DNA from: Chitinophaga polysaccharea
Lineage (GTDB): Bacteria; Bacteroidota; Bacteroidia; Chitinophagales; Chitinophagaceae
DNA length: 64,000 bases
Direction: 5' to 3'
Assembly (NCBI RefSeq): GCF_902150045.1
Contig: NZ_CABFVU010000001.1
Location: forward strand, 620,001 to 684,000
The first letter of the stretch is position 1; each line of letters opens with the position of its first letter. A program made the position numbers and the translations under genes. This document shows, piece after piece, positions 34,646-42,412 of the stretch. The notes beneath the pieces are model-generated. The model ran no database searches, was not told where the DNA came from, and was given only the letters and a program-made list of their open reading frames with translations.

Positions 34646-36634
34646 ATGAAACGCTTCCTCCTCCTTTCCTTCGTGTTGGGTTGTTATACCGGCATGCAGG
34701 CACAGCAAACACAGAAACCACCTTTGCATGGTAAAAACTGGATGGCCGTAACCGGCAAACCGCTGGCTGCCACCGCCGGCGCTATGATCTTCCAGCAACA
34801 CGGCAATGCCGTAGACGCCGCCTGCGCCATGCTGGCCGCTACCTGTACCATGTGGGATGTGCTGAGCTGGGGCGGGGAAACGCAGGCGCTGATCTATAAC
34901 CCTAAAACAGGGAAAGTAATTGCCATCAATGCGCTGGGTGTTGCCCCTACCGGCGCCACACCGGCATTTTATAAAGGAAAGGGATACGACTTCCCACCGG
35001 AATACGGCCCGTTGGCAGCCGTAACGCCGGGAACCGCCGGGGGACTATGCTACATGCTGGCAGAATACGGTACCATGAGCTTAAAACAGGTGCTGGCGCC
35101 TGCCATGGAAATGGCGGCCGGTTACCCCATAGAAGCTCAAACTGCGAATAGTATTGAACGCGGGAAAAAATATATTAACCAGTGGCCATACAGTAAAGCT
35201 GTTTTCCTCACACATCCCGGGGAAAAAAGAGAAGCCCCGGAAGCCGGGGAAATTTTTGTGCAGAAAGACCTGCTGGCTACCCTCACAAAAATGGTAGAAG
35301 CTGAACAGGAAGCGCTGCGTAAGCACAAAAGCAGGAAAGAAGCCATCATGGCAGCATACGACCGGTTCTACAAAGGAGATATTGCCAAAGAATTTGTACG
35401 CGGCTGCCAGGAACAGGGGGGCCTGATCACCATGGAAGACCTGGCCCGCTGGAAACCGGTGGAAGAAGAGCCCCTGCATATTAATTACAAGGGCATAGAA
35501 GTGTATAAGCTGCAGGAATGGACGCAAGGCCCGATGCTGCTGCAAAGCCTTAATATCCTGGAAAATTTCAACCTGAAATCAATGGGATATAATTCCACTG
35601 AATATATCCATACGTTATATCAAACCATGAACCTTACTTTCGCAGACCGTGATTTTTATTATGGCGATCCTGCGTTCAATACCAATCCTGCTATTAAAGG
35701 ATTGCTGAGCAAGGAATATGCAAAGGTAAGGGCAAAACAGATCAATCTTACGCAGAATGACGCAGCGGCAGGCCCGGGCGATCCATATCCGTTCATGGGT
35801 AAAACCAATCCTTACCTGCACCTGTTACAGGAGCGGAAATTGTTGCAGGATACCAGCAGCGGCCGCAAACCCGGCGGCTTTGTTCCCAAACATGATGCTA
35901 CGATGCTGATGCCGCAAGGTGATGCAAACCAGGTTTATGCAACTAATAAGATGCTATCACATATCGCCAACGCAATACTGTCTGACAACCTGTACGCAGC
36001 CAATACACCAGACAGCGCCTATATGGACCGGCTGTGGCGCGGCACCACCAGCGTGGAAGCAGCGGATAAAGACGGATGGGTAGTATCTGTCACTCCCAGC
36101 GGCGGCTGGCTCCCCGCCTGCATTGCAGGCAAAACCGGTATCGGTATGAGCCAGCGCGCGCAAAGTTTTGTGCTGGATTCCGCTATATGTCCTTTTAATG
36201 TGATTGCTCCCGGCAAACGCCCCAGGGTAACGCTAACGCCTTCCATGGCTTTGAAAGACGGCAAGCCTTTCCTGGCTTTTGGCGTGCAGGGCGGCGATAC
36301 GCAGGACCAGAACCTGTTACAGTTTTTCCTGAATGTGGTAGAATTTGGAATGACGGTGCAACAGGCTTCCGAAGCGGCGAATATTAATACCAACCAGTTG
36401 TGGTTATCTTTAGGCGGTACCACTATCCAGGACCGTGAGCCTCGTCCCGGAAGCATCCTGCTCAATAACAACACCTCCGAGCAAACACGGAAGGCCCTGG
36501 AACAAATGGGTTATCATCTTACCTTCGGAGAGCGTACCAGCGGCCCCATAAACGCCATTTACATAGATCGTGCGCATGGCAGTTTATGGGGTGGCAGCAG
36601 TAATCATGGTGAGGATTATGGAATAGGGTGGTAG
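34646..36634 (+). CDS. Gamma-glutamyltransferase family protein
   Basis: A 662-residue exported Ntn-hydrolase (signal MKRFLLLSFVLGCYTGMQAQ). The large-subunit part shows ATAGAMIFQQHGNAVDAACAMLAATC and ALGVAPTGATPAFY. Autocleavage before a threonine is expected at GTTSVEAADKDG, about residue 467, which gives the small subunit with GGDTQDQNLLQFFLNVVEFGM. The enzyme would cleave gamma-glutamyl compounds such as glutathione in the periplasm. The sequence after the nucleophile (TTSVEAAD) departs from the common TTHFSVVD, so the substrate may differ from glutathione. Confidence 0.9.
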   Translation: MKRFLLLSFVLGCYTGMQAQQTQKPPLHGKNWMAVTGKPLAATAGAMIFQQHGNAVDAACAMLAATCTMWDVLSWGGETQALIYNPKTGKVIAINALGVAPTGATPAFYKGKGYDFPPEYGPLAAVTPGTAGGLCYMLAEYGTMSLKQVLAPAMEMAAGYPIEAQTANSIERGKKYINQWPYSKAVFLTHPGEKREAPEAGEIFVQKDLLATLTKMVEAEQEALRKHKSRKEAIMAAYDRFYKGDIAKEFVRGCQEQGGLITMEDLARWKPVEEEPLHINYKGIEVYKLQEWTQGPMLLQSLNILENFNLKSMGYNSTEYIHTLYQTMNLTFADRDFYYGDPAFNTNPAIKGLLSKEYAKVRAKQINLTQNDAAAGPGDPYPFMGKTNPYLHLLQERKLLQDTSSGRKPGGFVPKHDATMLMPQGDANQVYATNKMLSHIANAILSDNLYAANTPDSAYMDRLWRGTTSVEAADKDGWVVSVTPSGGWLPACIAGKTGIGMSQRAQSFVLDSAICPFNVIAPGKRPRVTLTPSMALKDGKPFLAFGVQGGDTQDQNLLQFFLNVVEFGMTVQQASEAANINTNQLWLSLGGTTIQDREPRPGSILLNNNTSEQTRKALEQMGYHLTFGERTSGPINAIYIDRAHGSLWGGSSNHGEDYGIGW

Positions 36635-36678
36635 GAGAATTACCACGCTTCTATGAAAAAAATAAAGGGTAAAACAAT

Positions 36679-37377
36679 TTATTCCCTGGTCCATATTTCA
36701 TGAATGGGATCTCCTTTTGAGCTTTTGCCACTATGATCCCAGTTGTTGCCATTTACACTGCCTTTAAAAGACAATGATGCACCTACACGGGAGCTGTCGC
36801 GGGAAAAAAACTCAATTTTTTCTGTATAGGTACCGTTTTCAAAAGTATAGGTTCCGCCGCCGGAGCCAAAAAACTCTCCTGTTTCCTGGTTAATGGCCAC
36901 CCATTGAAAACGGGTACCGGTAAGGATCTTCATGGTGCGCCTGGCGCCATTGGGGATAGGCGTCATTTTTCCATCTCTTTCCCGGGAAGTGATTTGCCAG
37001 CTGCCGGCCAGCGGACCAACGCCATCATCAATACGGGTCCATTCCTGTTTTCCTCCGCCTGGACTGCTGGTGATTAGCTGCCCGTTTTCCATGCCCACCG
37101 GCACCGTGGTGGTTTGTCCTACCTGCGATGCATTGGCTGTATTAAAATGAATGGTTACATCCACCTGTGTATCGCCAGCCTGTTTCCATGAACCGCCATA
37201 TGAGCTGATGAAGCGCTGACTATCGTAATCCGTAACTGTAAACCAGGTGGGAGTGATGAGCAGCACACTGGTTACCTGTCCCGAGGTGGATTTCCAGGCG
37301 CCGATGGGTGAGTCTTCTGCCCTGAGAATACCCAGGCAGCAGCAACATAACGTAAATAACAGGAGTAGTTTTTTCAT
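36679..37377 (-). CDS. Secreted protein of unknown function, lipocalin-like repeats
   Basis: A 232-residue protein with a signal peptide (MKKLLLLFTLCCCCLGILRAED). Two similar halves follow, each starting with a G-x-W motif: PIGAWKSTSGQVTSVLLITPTWFTV and PLAGSWQITSRERDGKMTPIPNGARRTMKIL. Each continues with FISSYGGSW or FFGSGGGTYTFENGTYTEKIEF. This is the pattern of lipocalin-like beta-barrels found in Bacteroidota (DUF4488-like). Ligand unknown. Convergent with the gamma-glutamyltransferase gene. Confidence 0.7.
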   Translation of the reverse strand: MKKLLLLFTLCCCCLGILRAEDSPIGAWKSTSGQVTSVLLITPTWFTVTDYDSQRFISSYGGSWKQAGDTQVDVTIHFNTANASQVGQTTTVPVGMENGQLITSSPGGGKQEWTRIDDGVGPLAGSWQITSRERDGKMTPIPNGARRTMKILTGTRFQWVAINQETGEFFGSGGGTYTFENGTYTEKIEFFSRDSSRVGASLSFKGSVNGNNWDHSGKSSKGDPIHEIWTRE

Positions 37378-37746
37378 AACGTAACATTTGTTTTCTTAAG
37401 ATAAAGAAACAAACGCAGTAATTAAGCGGGTTCACCCAGTTTGGTATGTGGGAAATACATGGCTGATGCTTAGCCTATACTGCGGATATGCTGTGGGAAT
37501 ACCTGGAAAATACTATGCACGCGCAGTAAAGGTGGACTTGATGCAGAAGTCATATTTAGTAGGAACAGGAACGGGCGCCACGACTTTTTATGTACAGATA
37601 TCCTCGTTTATGATCCCGATGCCCTGGTTTTTATTATATAAAGCGTACTTATTGCCTACAAAAATGATGCAATTTATATTGGATGGCACAGGGGGCTGCC
37701 GGGAGGGCTTCCCGGTATGATTGTTTGTGCGGCGAAAGAGCGGTAT
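37378..37746. other. Intergenic stretch without a supported gene
   Basis: These 369 bp lie between two minus-strand genes. Short open frames on the plus strand (37448-37720 and 37683-37925) have no recognisable motif or start signal, and the second overlaps the next gene antisense. The part next to 37377 should contain the promoter of the secreted protein gene. I see no repeat or RNA fold. Confidence 0.4.
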
Positions 37747-38529
37747 TCACTCCAGTTGCCGGTGGTGTGATGAGGCGAATGCTGCCCTTATTTCACGATC
37801 CATTGAGCGCAACGACAAACATGTATGCGGAGTATTGTAAGGAAGCTTGTGAAAGCTGGGAATACTATTGGTTTTTTTCTTTAATGGCCGGGATGGCATT
37901 ATGCCAATTATATCTGCTGCCATGAAGCGGCGGTTTCCTGTTGCCTCCTGCCCGTTAAATGTTCTTATTTGCAGCACCAGTATCAGCGTCCCGTTTCCCG
38001 GCACCGCAGCTTCCAGTGTGGCACCATTGAAAGGCCTGCTGAGATCAATAATGATGGTAGCTGAAGTACTGCGGACAATGCGTTGTTCTTTAATATTTAT
38101 TCTTGCGGATATAAATTTAATTTCCAGGTGTGTGGCTGTTCCTGTTGCAGGTAAAAGCTGCGCTGGTATTATAAGTGAGCCTTTTGAGCTGACAAAGGGT
38201 TGCTCACAAAAGAATTGCTCTGTTGCAGCGTGCCTGTTAAACCGGAATCCTTTGAGCCCTTGCAGGCAGTTGCTTCCTGTGTGTACCAGCGCTTTGTTCA
38301 GCCGGTTTACCAGGGAGCTGTCTTTTATATTAAGATGAGGCGTAACGCCCCGGCGGATCAGTTTCCCTTTGCTGCTGGCAATGCCAAAGTTGCGGGCAGC
38401 TTGCCTGGTAGCCATAGTTTGGTGCACTGTTTCCGGCATGGTGCGCATGAAATAGTTCCCATTTCTCCGGTAACCGATTACGTTACCCAGCTTACCGGTG
38501 AAAGTGAGTAATCCTATTTGTTTTGCCAT
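37747..38529 (-). CDS. Uncharacterised protein, 260 residues
   Basis: The N-terminus (MAKQIGLLTFTGKLGNVIGYRRNGNYFMRTMP, then ATRQAARNFGIASSKGKLIRR) resembles a group of hypothetical proteins found in Chitinophaga-like genomes. I cannot name a domain. The sequence is basic, has no signal peptide and has no membrane segment. The middle contains beta-rich stretches (HLEIKFISARINI, GTLILVLQIRTF). The last 45 residues (KKKTNSIPSFHKLPYNTP to SSHHRQLE) look low-quality and different from the rest, so a late frameshift or extension past the original stop is possible. The gene stands alone in a sparsely coding area. Confidence 0.6.
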   Translation of the reverse strand: MAKQIGLLTFTGKLGNVIGYRRNGNYFMRTMPETVHQTMATRQAARNFGIASSKGKLIRRGVTPHLNIKDSSLVNRLNKALVHTGSNCLQGLKGFRFNRHAATEQFFCEQPFVSSKGSLIIPAQLLPATGTATHLEIKFISARINIKEQRIVRSTSATIIIDLSRPFNGATLEAAVPGNGTLILVLQIRTFNGQEATGNRRFMAADIIGIMPSRPLKKKTNSIPSFHKLPYNTPHTCLSLRSMDREIRAAFASSHHRQLE

Positions 38530-38712
38530 TGCGTTTGTTTTTCACTAAAATACCGAGAATGCCGGGAGTGGCTGCGGGGCTGGTTTAGCGACTGACGAAA
38601 GGGAGAGTATTGCGTGTTAAATATTGTCTGGTTGGGAATGGATTGCGATTAATATTTTTCCAAAGGGAGTATATCAGCCCATGGAAGTTATCTAGAAATG
38701 GCGTTCTTTTTT

Positions 38713-39078
38713 TTATTTGTAAAGATGCTGGTCCTGGATATAATCGATGCCATATTTTTTGAGATAAGCAATTCCCCATTCACTGGCGAATTCATAGAGG
38801 GGGCTGAGTGATTTACCTTCTACTGTTAAGAAGTACTCCACCCGGTATGGTTTGGCGGAGAGGGTATTTTTCCCGATCAATTTATCATGTTCCAGTTCTT
38901 TCAGTTGCTGGCTGAGCATTTTTTCTGAGACACCAGGCAGGTTGTCCCTGATTTCAGCATAACTTCTTTTTATAAAATAGTGCAGCTGAAACAGGATTAA
39001 CAGTTTCCATTTACCCCCAATAAATCCGAGTGTTACATCTACCGGGCAGGTATATATTTTATCGTTGAGTTTGATCAT
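38713..39078 (-). CDS. HxlR family transcriptional regulator
   Basis: A 121-residue winged-helix regulator. The HxlR signature is clear: CPVDVTLGFIGGKWKLLILFQLHY, RSYAEIRDNLPGVSEKMLSQQLKELEHDKLI and YRVEYFLTVEGKSLSPLYEFASEWG. A cysteine (CPVD) precedes the first helix, as in members that sense electrophiles or redox changes. It is the last gene of a three-gene unit, 20 bp after the uncharacterised gene at 39099. The regulated genes may be the operon itself. Confidence 0.92.
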   Translation of the reverse strand: MIKLNDKIYTCPVDVTLGFIGGKWKLLILFQLHYFIKRSYAEIRDNLPGVSEKMLSQQLKELEHDKLIGKNTLSAKPYRVEYFLTVEGKSLSPLYEFASEWGIAYLKKYGIDYIQDQHLYK

Positions 39079-39098
39079 AGGTGATACGTGTAATCCTG

Positions 39099-39611
39099 TT
39101 ATGCCTCTTCCAATACCTGTTTCAGGATATTCAGATAGCCGATATGCTGTTCTGCGTATGAGCAGCTTTCTGTTAGCTGCGCCCAGGCTATCTGCCGTTC
39201 CAGGGCGGTATTGATCACTGGTTTGTTGGCAGCTTCAATGATGCCTTCATCTGCCAGTTGTCCGAATCCGGCGGCAATCAATAAAACGTCCAATGTAAAA
39301 ATAAACCGGTAATCATCAAATGCCGGGTCTTCTCTCATTTGTATGATCAGGTCTCTGTCGAGCAATGTTTCATTATAATCTTCAAATGCCATTTCCCCTA
39401 TTGATTCAATGGTCTTTTTCAGATATTCAATGGTTGGTGTGACAGGGTGTTGCCGGCGCCATTCCCGGAACAGGATCAGTCCTGTGTCTCCTTCATCTGA
39501 TCCGAAAGGCGCCAGGTGATCAGTTGGGTTCCAGAAGAAGTCTTCCGCTATCAGGGTAACAGCACGTGCGTGTGCACGATCTATATTTATATTACAGGTT
39601 TTTCCATTCAT
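39099..39611 (-). CDS. Uncharacterised acidic protein in HxlR/DUF4240 operon
   Basis: A 170-residue acidic protein with no signal or membrane segment. The segment LIAEDFFWNPTDHLAPFGSDEGDTG has the feel of a conserved motif (FW-P-x-D-x-x-APFGSDEGDT), and the later part is helical (FTLDVLLIAAGFGQLADEGIIEAANKPVI). I do not recognise the family. The spacing to both neighbours is 20 bp, so it belongs to the DUF4240/unknown/HxlR transcription unit. Small acidic soluble proteins next to DUF4240 genes can be immunity-like, but that is only a possibility. Confidence 0.7.
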   Translation of the reverse strand: MNGKTCNINIDRAHARAVTLIAEDFFWNPTDHLAPFGSDEGDTGLILFREWRRQHPVTPTIEYLKKTIESIGEMAFEDYNETLLDRDLIIQMREDPAFDDYRFIFTLDVLLIAAGFGQLADEGIIEAANKPVINTALERQIAWAQLTESCSYAEQHIGYLNILKQVLEEA

Positions 39612-39631
39612 AATAAGACAGGTTATTAAAA

Positions 39632-40123
39632 CTAGGTTTTACTCCATCCAATGGTATTGGAGCAGGTTTCTATGCTATGTTTTGTATACCTTTCAAATTC
39701 CTCTCCAAATAATTCCTGGTACACAACGTACCCGATAAATCCTACAATTTCAGCCTCCGCATCGCAGGTAGCTTTTGACGGGTTTTCGCTGATCATTTCG
39801 TAGTAATCCTTTCCCATTCCTACTATAAAACACCGGCAATAAAGGAAGCCATCGTCTGATCCGTCTGTGTAAGCATGAATATCTTCCCGGTCGATCTGAA
39901 ATAATTTTTCTTCCATGATATGATTAAATCCTGTCAGCTCCTTCTTATCTAGTTGTAAAAGGATATCCCGGATATTATTGGTGATAGCGCCGTACAGTTC
40001 ACCGGTCAGGTCTTCGATCAATATGGCATCATTGGTTTTCAATGCCGCATTGCGCATTTCCAGTAAGGCTGGTGATGCTGCCCACGCTTCTTCAATAATC
40101 TGCCAGAATTTAAGGTCATTCAT
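39632..40123 (-). CDS. DUF4240 domain-containing protein
   Basis: A 163-residue acidic protein. The N-terminal FWQIIEEAWAA and the later FLYCRCFIVGMGKDYYEMISENP match the DUF4240 pattern (FW-x-I-I-E, D-G-F-x-Y-F-R-x-W, G-x-x-x-Y). The molecular function of DUF4240 is unknown; members turn up near polymorphic toxin and contact-inhibition loci. It is the first gene of the three-gene minus-strand unit, with no clear -7 box in the 237-bp gap upstream. Confidence 0.75.
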   Translation of the reverse strand: MNDLKFWQIIEEAWAASPALLEMRNAALKTNDAILIEDLTGELYGAITNNIRDILLQLDKKELTGFNHIMEEKLFQIDREDIHAYTDGSDDGFLYCRCFIVGMGKDYYEMISENPSKATCDAEAEIVGFIGYVVYQELFGEEFERYTKHSIETCSNTIGWSKT

Positions 40124-40360
40124 AAGGTAGAATTAATGGTCATTAAGAATCAGGTGTAAGATATATCCCGGCAACGCAGTGTAAATGCGTAGTGAAATCA
40201 ACGGTTGGTGAACCTGCCTGCCCTGAAAATACGTAATAATTTTCTTTCTTCTCCATCCCTTTATCAAAACTCCCCTCCTGCATAAAATATTTTATTATTA
40301 ATTCCTGGTCCCCTAAATTTACTTTGTTATTGTTTTCGTGAGGGTACTAAACTTCCAGCT

Positions 40361-40960
40361 TTGCCAGACATTTCCTTGACTGATGAACGCGATTTGCTGC
40401 AAAAGGTTGCCTTGGGTGACGGGGACGCATATACTATCCTGTTCAGGCATTACAGCGGACAGGTATATGATGTGGCCATGCTTTACCTGAGAGACAGTGG
40501 CCTCGCCAGAGAGATTGTGCAGGAAGTATTTATGAAGGTGTGGCTGAAAAAAGCCGATATGCATCAGGTAAAGCAATTTAAGGATTACCTGTTTATCCTC
40601 ACCCGGAATCATATTTACGATGGTTTCAAAAAACAGGTAGTGCGGCTGAAAGCCCATGATTTCCATCTCAAAAACCAGCCGGAGGCCCAAAATGATACCG
40701 ACCACCTGCTGTTGCAGCGGGAATACGACGCTATACTGGATAAAGCGGTATCCGGCCTTCCCCCGGAACGGAAAAAAGTGTACCTGGCCCGCAAACAGGG
40801 CTGGAGCAATGAAGAAATCTCCCGGCAGCTGAATATTTCGGTGCATACCGTTAAAAAGCAGATGAGCCTTGCCATGCACGCTGTACGGGCTTTTGTAAAG
40901 GCGCGTCTGCAAAATGATATTGTTTCCTTCTTACTGTTTTTACTCCTTCTCCTGAAATAA
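40361..40960 (+). CDS. ECF sigma factor (FecI-like, RpoE family)
   Basis: A 199-residue sigma-70 family ECF factor. Region 2 is YTILFRHYSGQVYDVAMLYLRDSGLAREIVQEVFMKVWLKKADM and region 4 is LPPERKKVYLARKQGWSNEEISRQLNISVHTVKKQMSLAM. Translation seems to start at TTG 40361 because no in-frame ATG precedes the conserved residues. A hydrophobic tail (IVSFLLFLLLLL) is present, as often seen in Bacteroidota FecI-like factors. The anti-sigma FecR gene follows after 89 bp. It should activate the PUL genes downstream when the SusC receptor binds its ligand. Confidence 0.92.
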   Translation: MPDISLTDERDLLQKVALGDGDAYTILFRHYSGQVYDVAMLYLRDSGLAREIVQEVFMKVWLKKADMHQVKQFKDYLFILTRNHIYDGFKKQVVRLKAHDFHLKNQPEAQNDTDHLLLQREYDAILDKAVSGLPPERKKVYLARKQGWSNEEISRQLNISVHTVKKQMSLAMHAVRAFVKARLQNDIVSFLLFLLLLLK

Positions 40961-41049
40961 TTACTCTCCGAAAAAAAATTTTCGCCCCGGATACTCCTTT
41001 TTTGCCGGTTGCTCGTCTTTACCCCAAATCACCTTCCAAAACGCTGATA

Positions 41050-42234
41050 ATGTCCATGACGGAAGTACAGTTATTACTTGATAAATATAAGAATGGCCGG
41101 ATCAGCCAGGAAGAACTGCTGCGCTTACAAGAGATGATTGCCGGCAACGATTATGAGCCGGAAATCAAAGCAGATATCCTGTCGGCCCTGTACAACAGCC
41201 GGCCCCCGCAAAGCGGCTGGACCGAGGAAGATGGTGAAGCCGTTTTACAGCAGATCCTGCAAACGCCCTCCCCTGCAACAGGCGGTAAAACCCGCCGGGT
41301 AGTGTGGTATGCTGCGGCAGCTACGCTACTGGGAGCTACCTTGCTTACCGGCGCCCTTTATATGAACCGGCAGCAACAACCGGTAATAGCTGCGGCCCGC
41401 AAATCCAATCCCCTGGCGCCCGGCACCAATACGGCCGTACTGGTACTGGCAGATGGCAGCACTATTCCGCTGGACAGCGCCAACACAGGCGCACTGGCCC
41501 GGCAGGGCAACAGCAGCATCACCAATTCGGCACAGGGCCTGACCTATAAGGCAGATGGCACCGCCCGGGATATTGTATATAACACGGTAGTAACGCCCCG
41601 TGGCGGGCAGTACCAGCTTACACTGGCAGATGGCACCCTGGTATGGCTGAATGCGGCCAGCAGCATCCGGTTCCCTACTGCATTTACCGGGAAGGAACGA
41701 TTGGTGGAGATTTCCGGGGAAGGTTATTTCCAGGTAGCGGCCAATGCACAGCGGCCTTTTAAAGTGAAAGTAAAAGATAATCCCGGCATGGAAGTAAATG
41801 TGCTGGGCACCAGTTTCAATATCATGGCTTATTCCGATGAGCAGGCCATTACCACTACCCTGGAAACCGGCGCTGTTCAACTGGTGCATGGCAGCAGCAA
41901 AAGCATGCTGCAACCCGGTTTTGGCGGTAGACTGAGCGCCGGCAGCGATGCGTTCACCATCGAAAAAGCAGACCTGGAACAGGCCCTGGCCTGGAAAGAT
42001 GGCAAATTCAGGTTCCGTAATACCAGCATACAAACCATCATGCGCCAGATGGCTAGGTGGTACAATATAGAAGTAGCCTATGAAGGCGATCTGTCGGATA
42101 TACGTTTAACAGGGATTATTTCCCGGAGAGAAAATGCAGCTTCTTTATTAAAGATTCTATCGGCAACAAAACTAGTTCACTTTGATATTAACGACAACCG
42201 GGTAGTGGTAACACCATACGACCCACAGCAGTAA
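41050..42234 (+). CDS. FecR family anti-sigma factor
   Basis: A 394-residue inner-membrane anti-sigma regulator. The cytoplasmic N-terminal domain (1-83) precedes one membrane segment at about 84-104 (VVWYAAAATLLGATLLTGALYM). The periplasmic FecR domain shows VVTPRGGQYQLTLADGTLVWLNAASSIRFPTAF, RLVEISGEGYFQVA and VNVLGTSFNIMAY. The C-terminal DUF4974 part (FRNTSIQTIMRQMARWYNIEVAYEG to DNRVVVTPY) has the STN-like fold that contacts the SusC STN domain. The ATG at 41050 is preferred to TTG 41002. Confidence 0.93.
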   Translation: MSMTEVQLLLDKYKNGRISQEELLRLQEMIAGNDYEPEIKADILSALYNSRPPQSGWTEEDGEAVLQQILQTPSPATGGKTRRVVWYAAAATLLGATLLTGALYMNRQQQPVIAAARKSNPLAPGTNTAVLVLADGSTIPLDSANTGALARQGNSSITNSAQGLTYKADGTARDIVYNTVVTPRGGQYQLTLADGTLVWLNAASSIRFPTAFTGKERLVEISGEGYFQVAANAQRPFKVKVKDNPGMEVNVLGTSFNIMAYSDEQAITTTLETGAVQLVHGSSKSMLQPGFGGRLSAGSDAFTIEKADLEQALAWKDGKFRFRNTSIQTIMRQMARWYNIEVAYEGDLSDIRLTGIISRRENAASLLKILSATKLVHFDINDNRVVVTPYDPQQ

Positions 42235-42412
42235 GCTATTTGTCCACTTATGAATTGATCATTTTAAATTTTATTTAGGTTATGAAGACGTAACTAATTC
42301 CACTGCCGGTTGCAAAAAAACCGGAAGCACTGCAATGCTCCCGGCTATAGAAGGCAATCCAACTCCCTGAATCGATTAGAAAATTGAATTATTAAGCCAA
42401 CAACACAAAAGT

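Noticed and set aside
37448..37925. Two overlapping plus-strand open frames of 80-90 codons.
   Set aside because: No motif, no promoter or start signal, and the second lies antisense to the gene at 37747.
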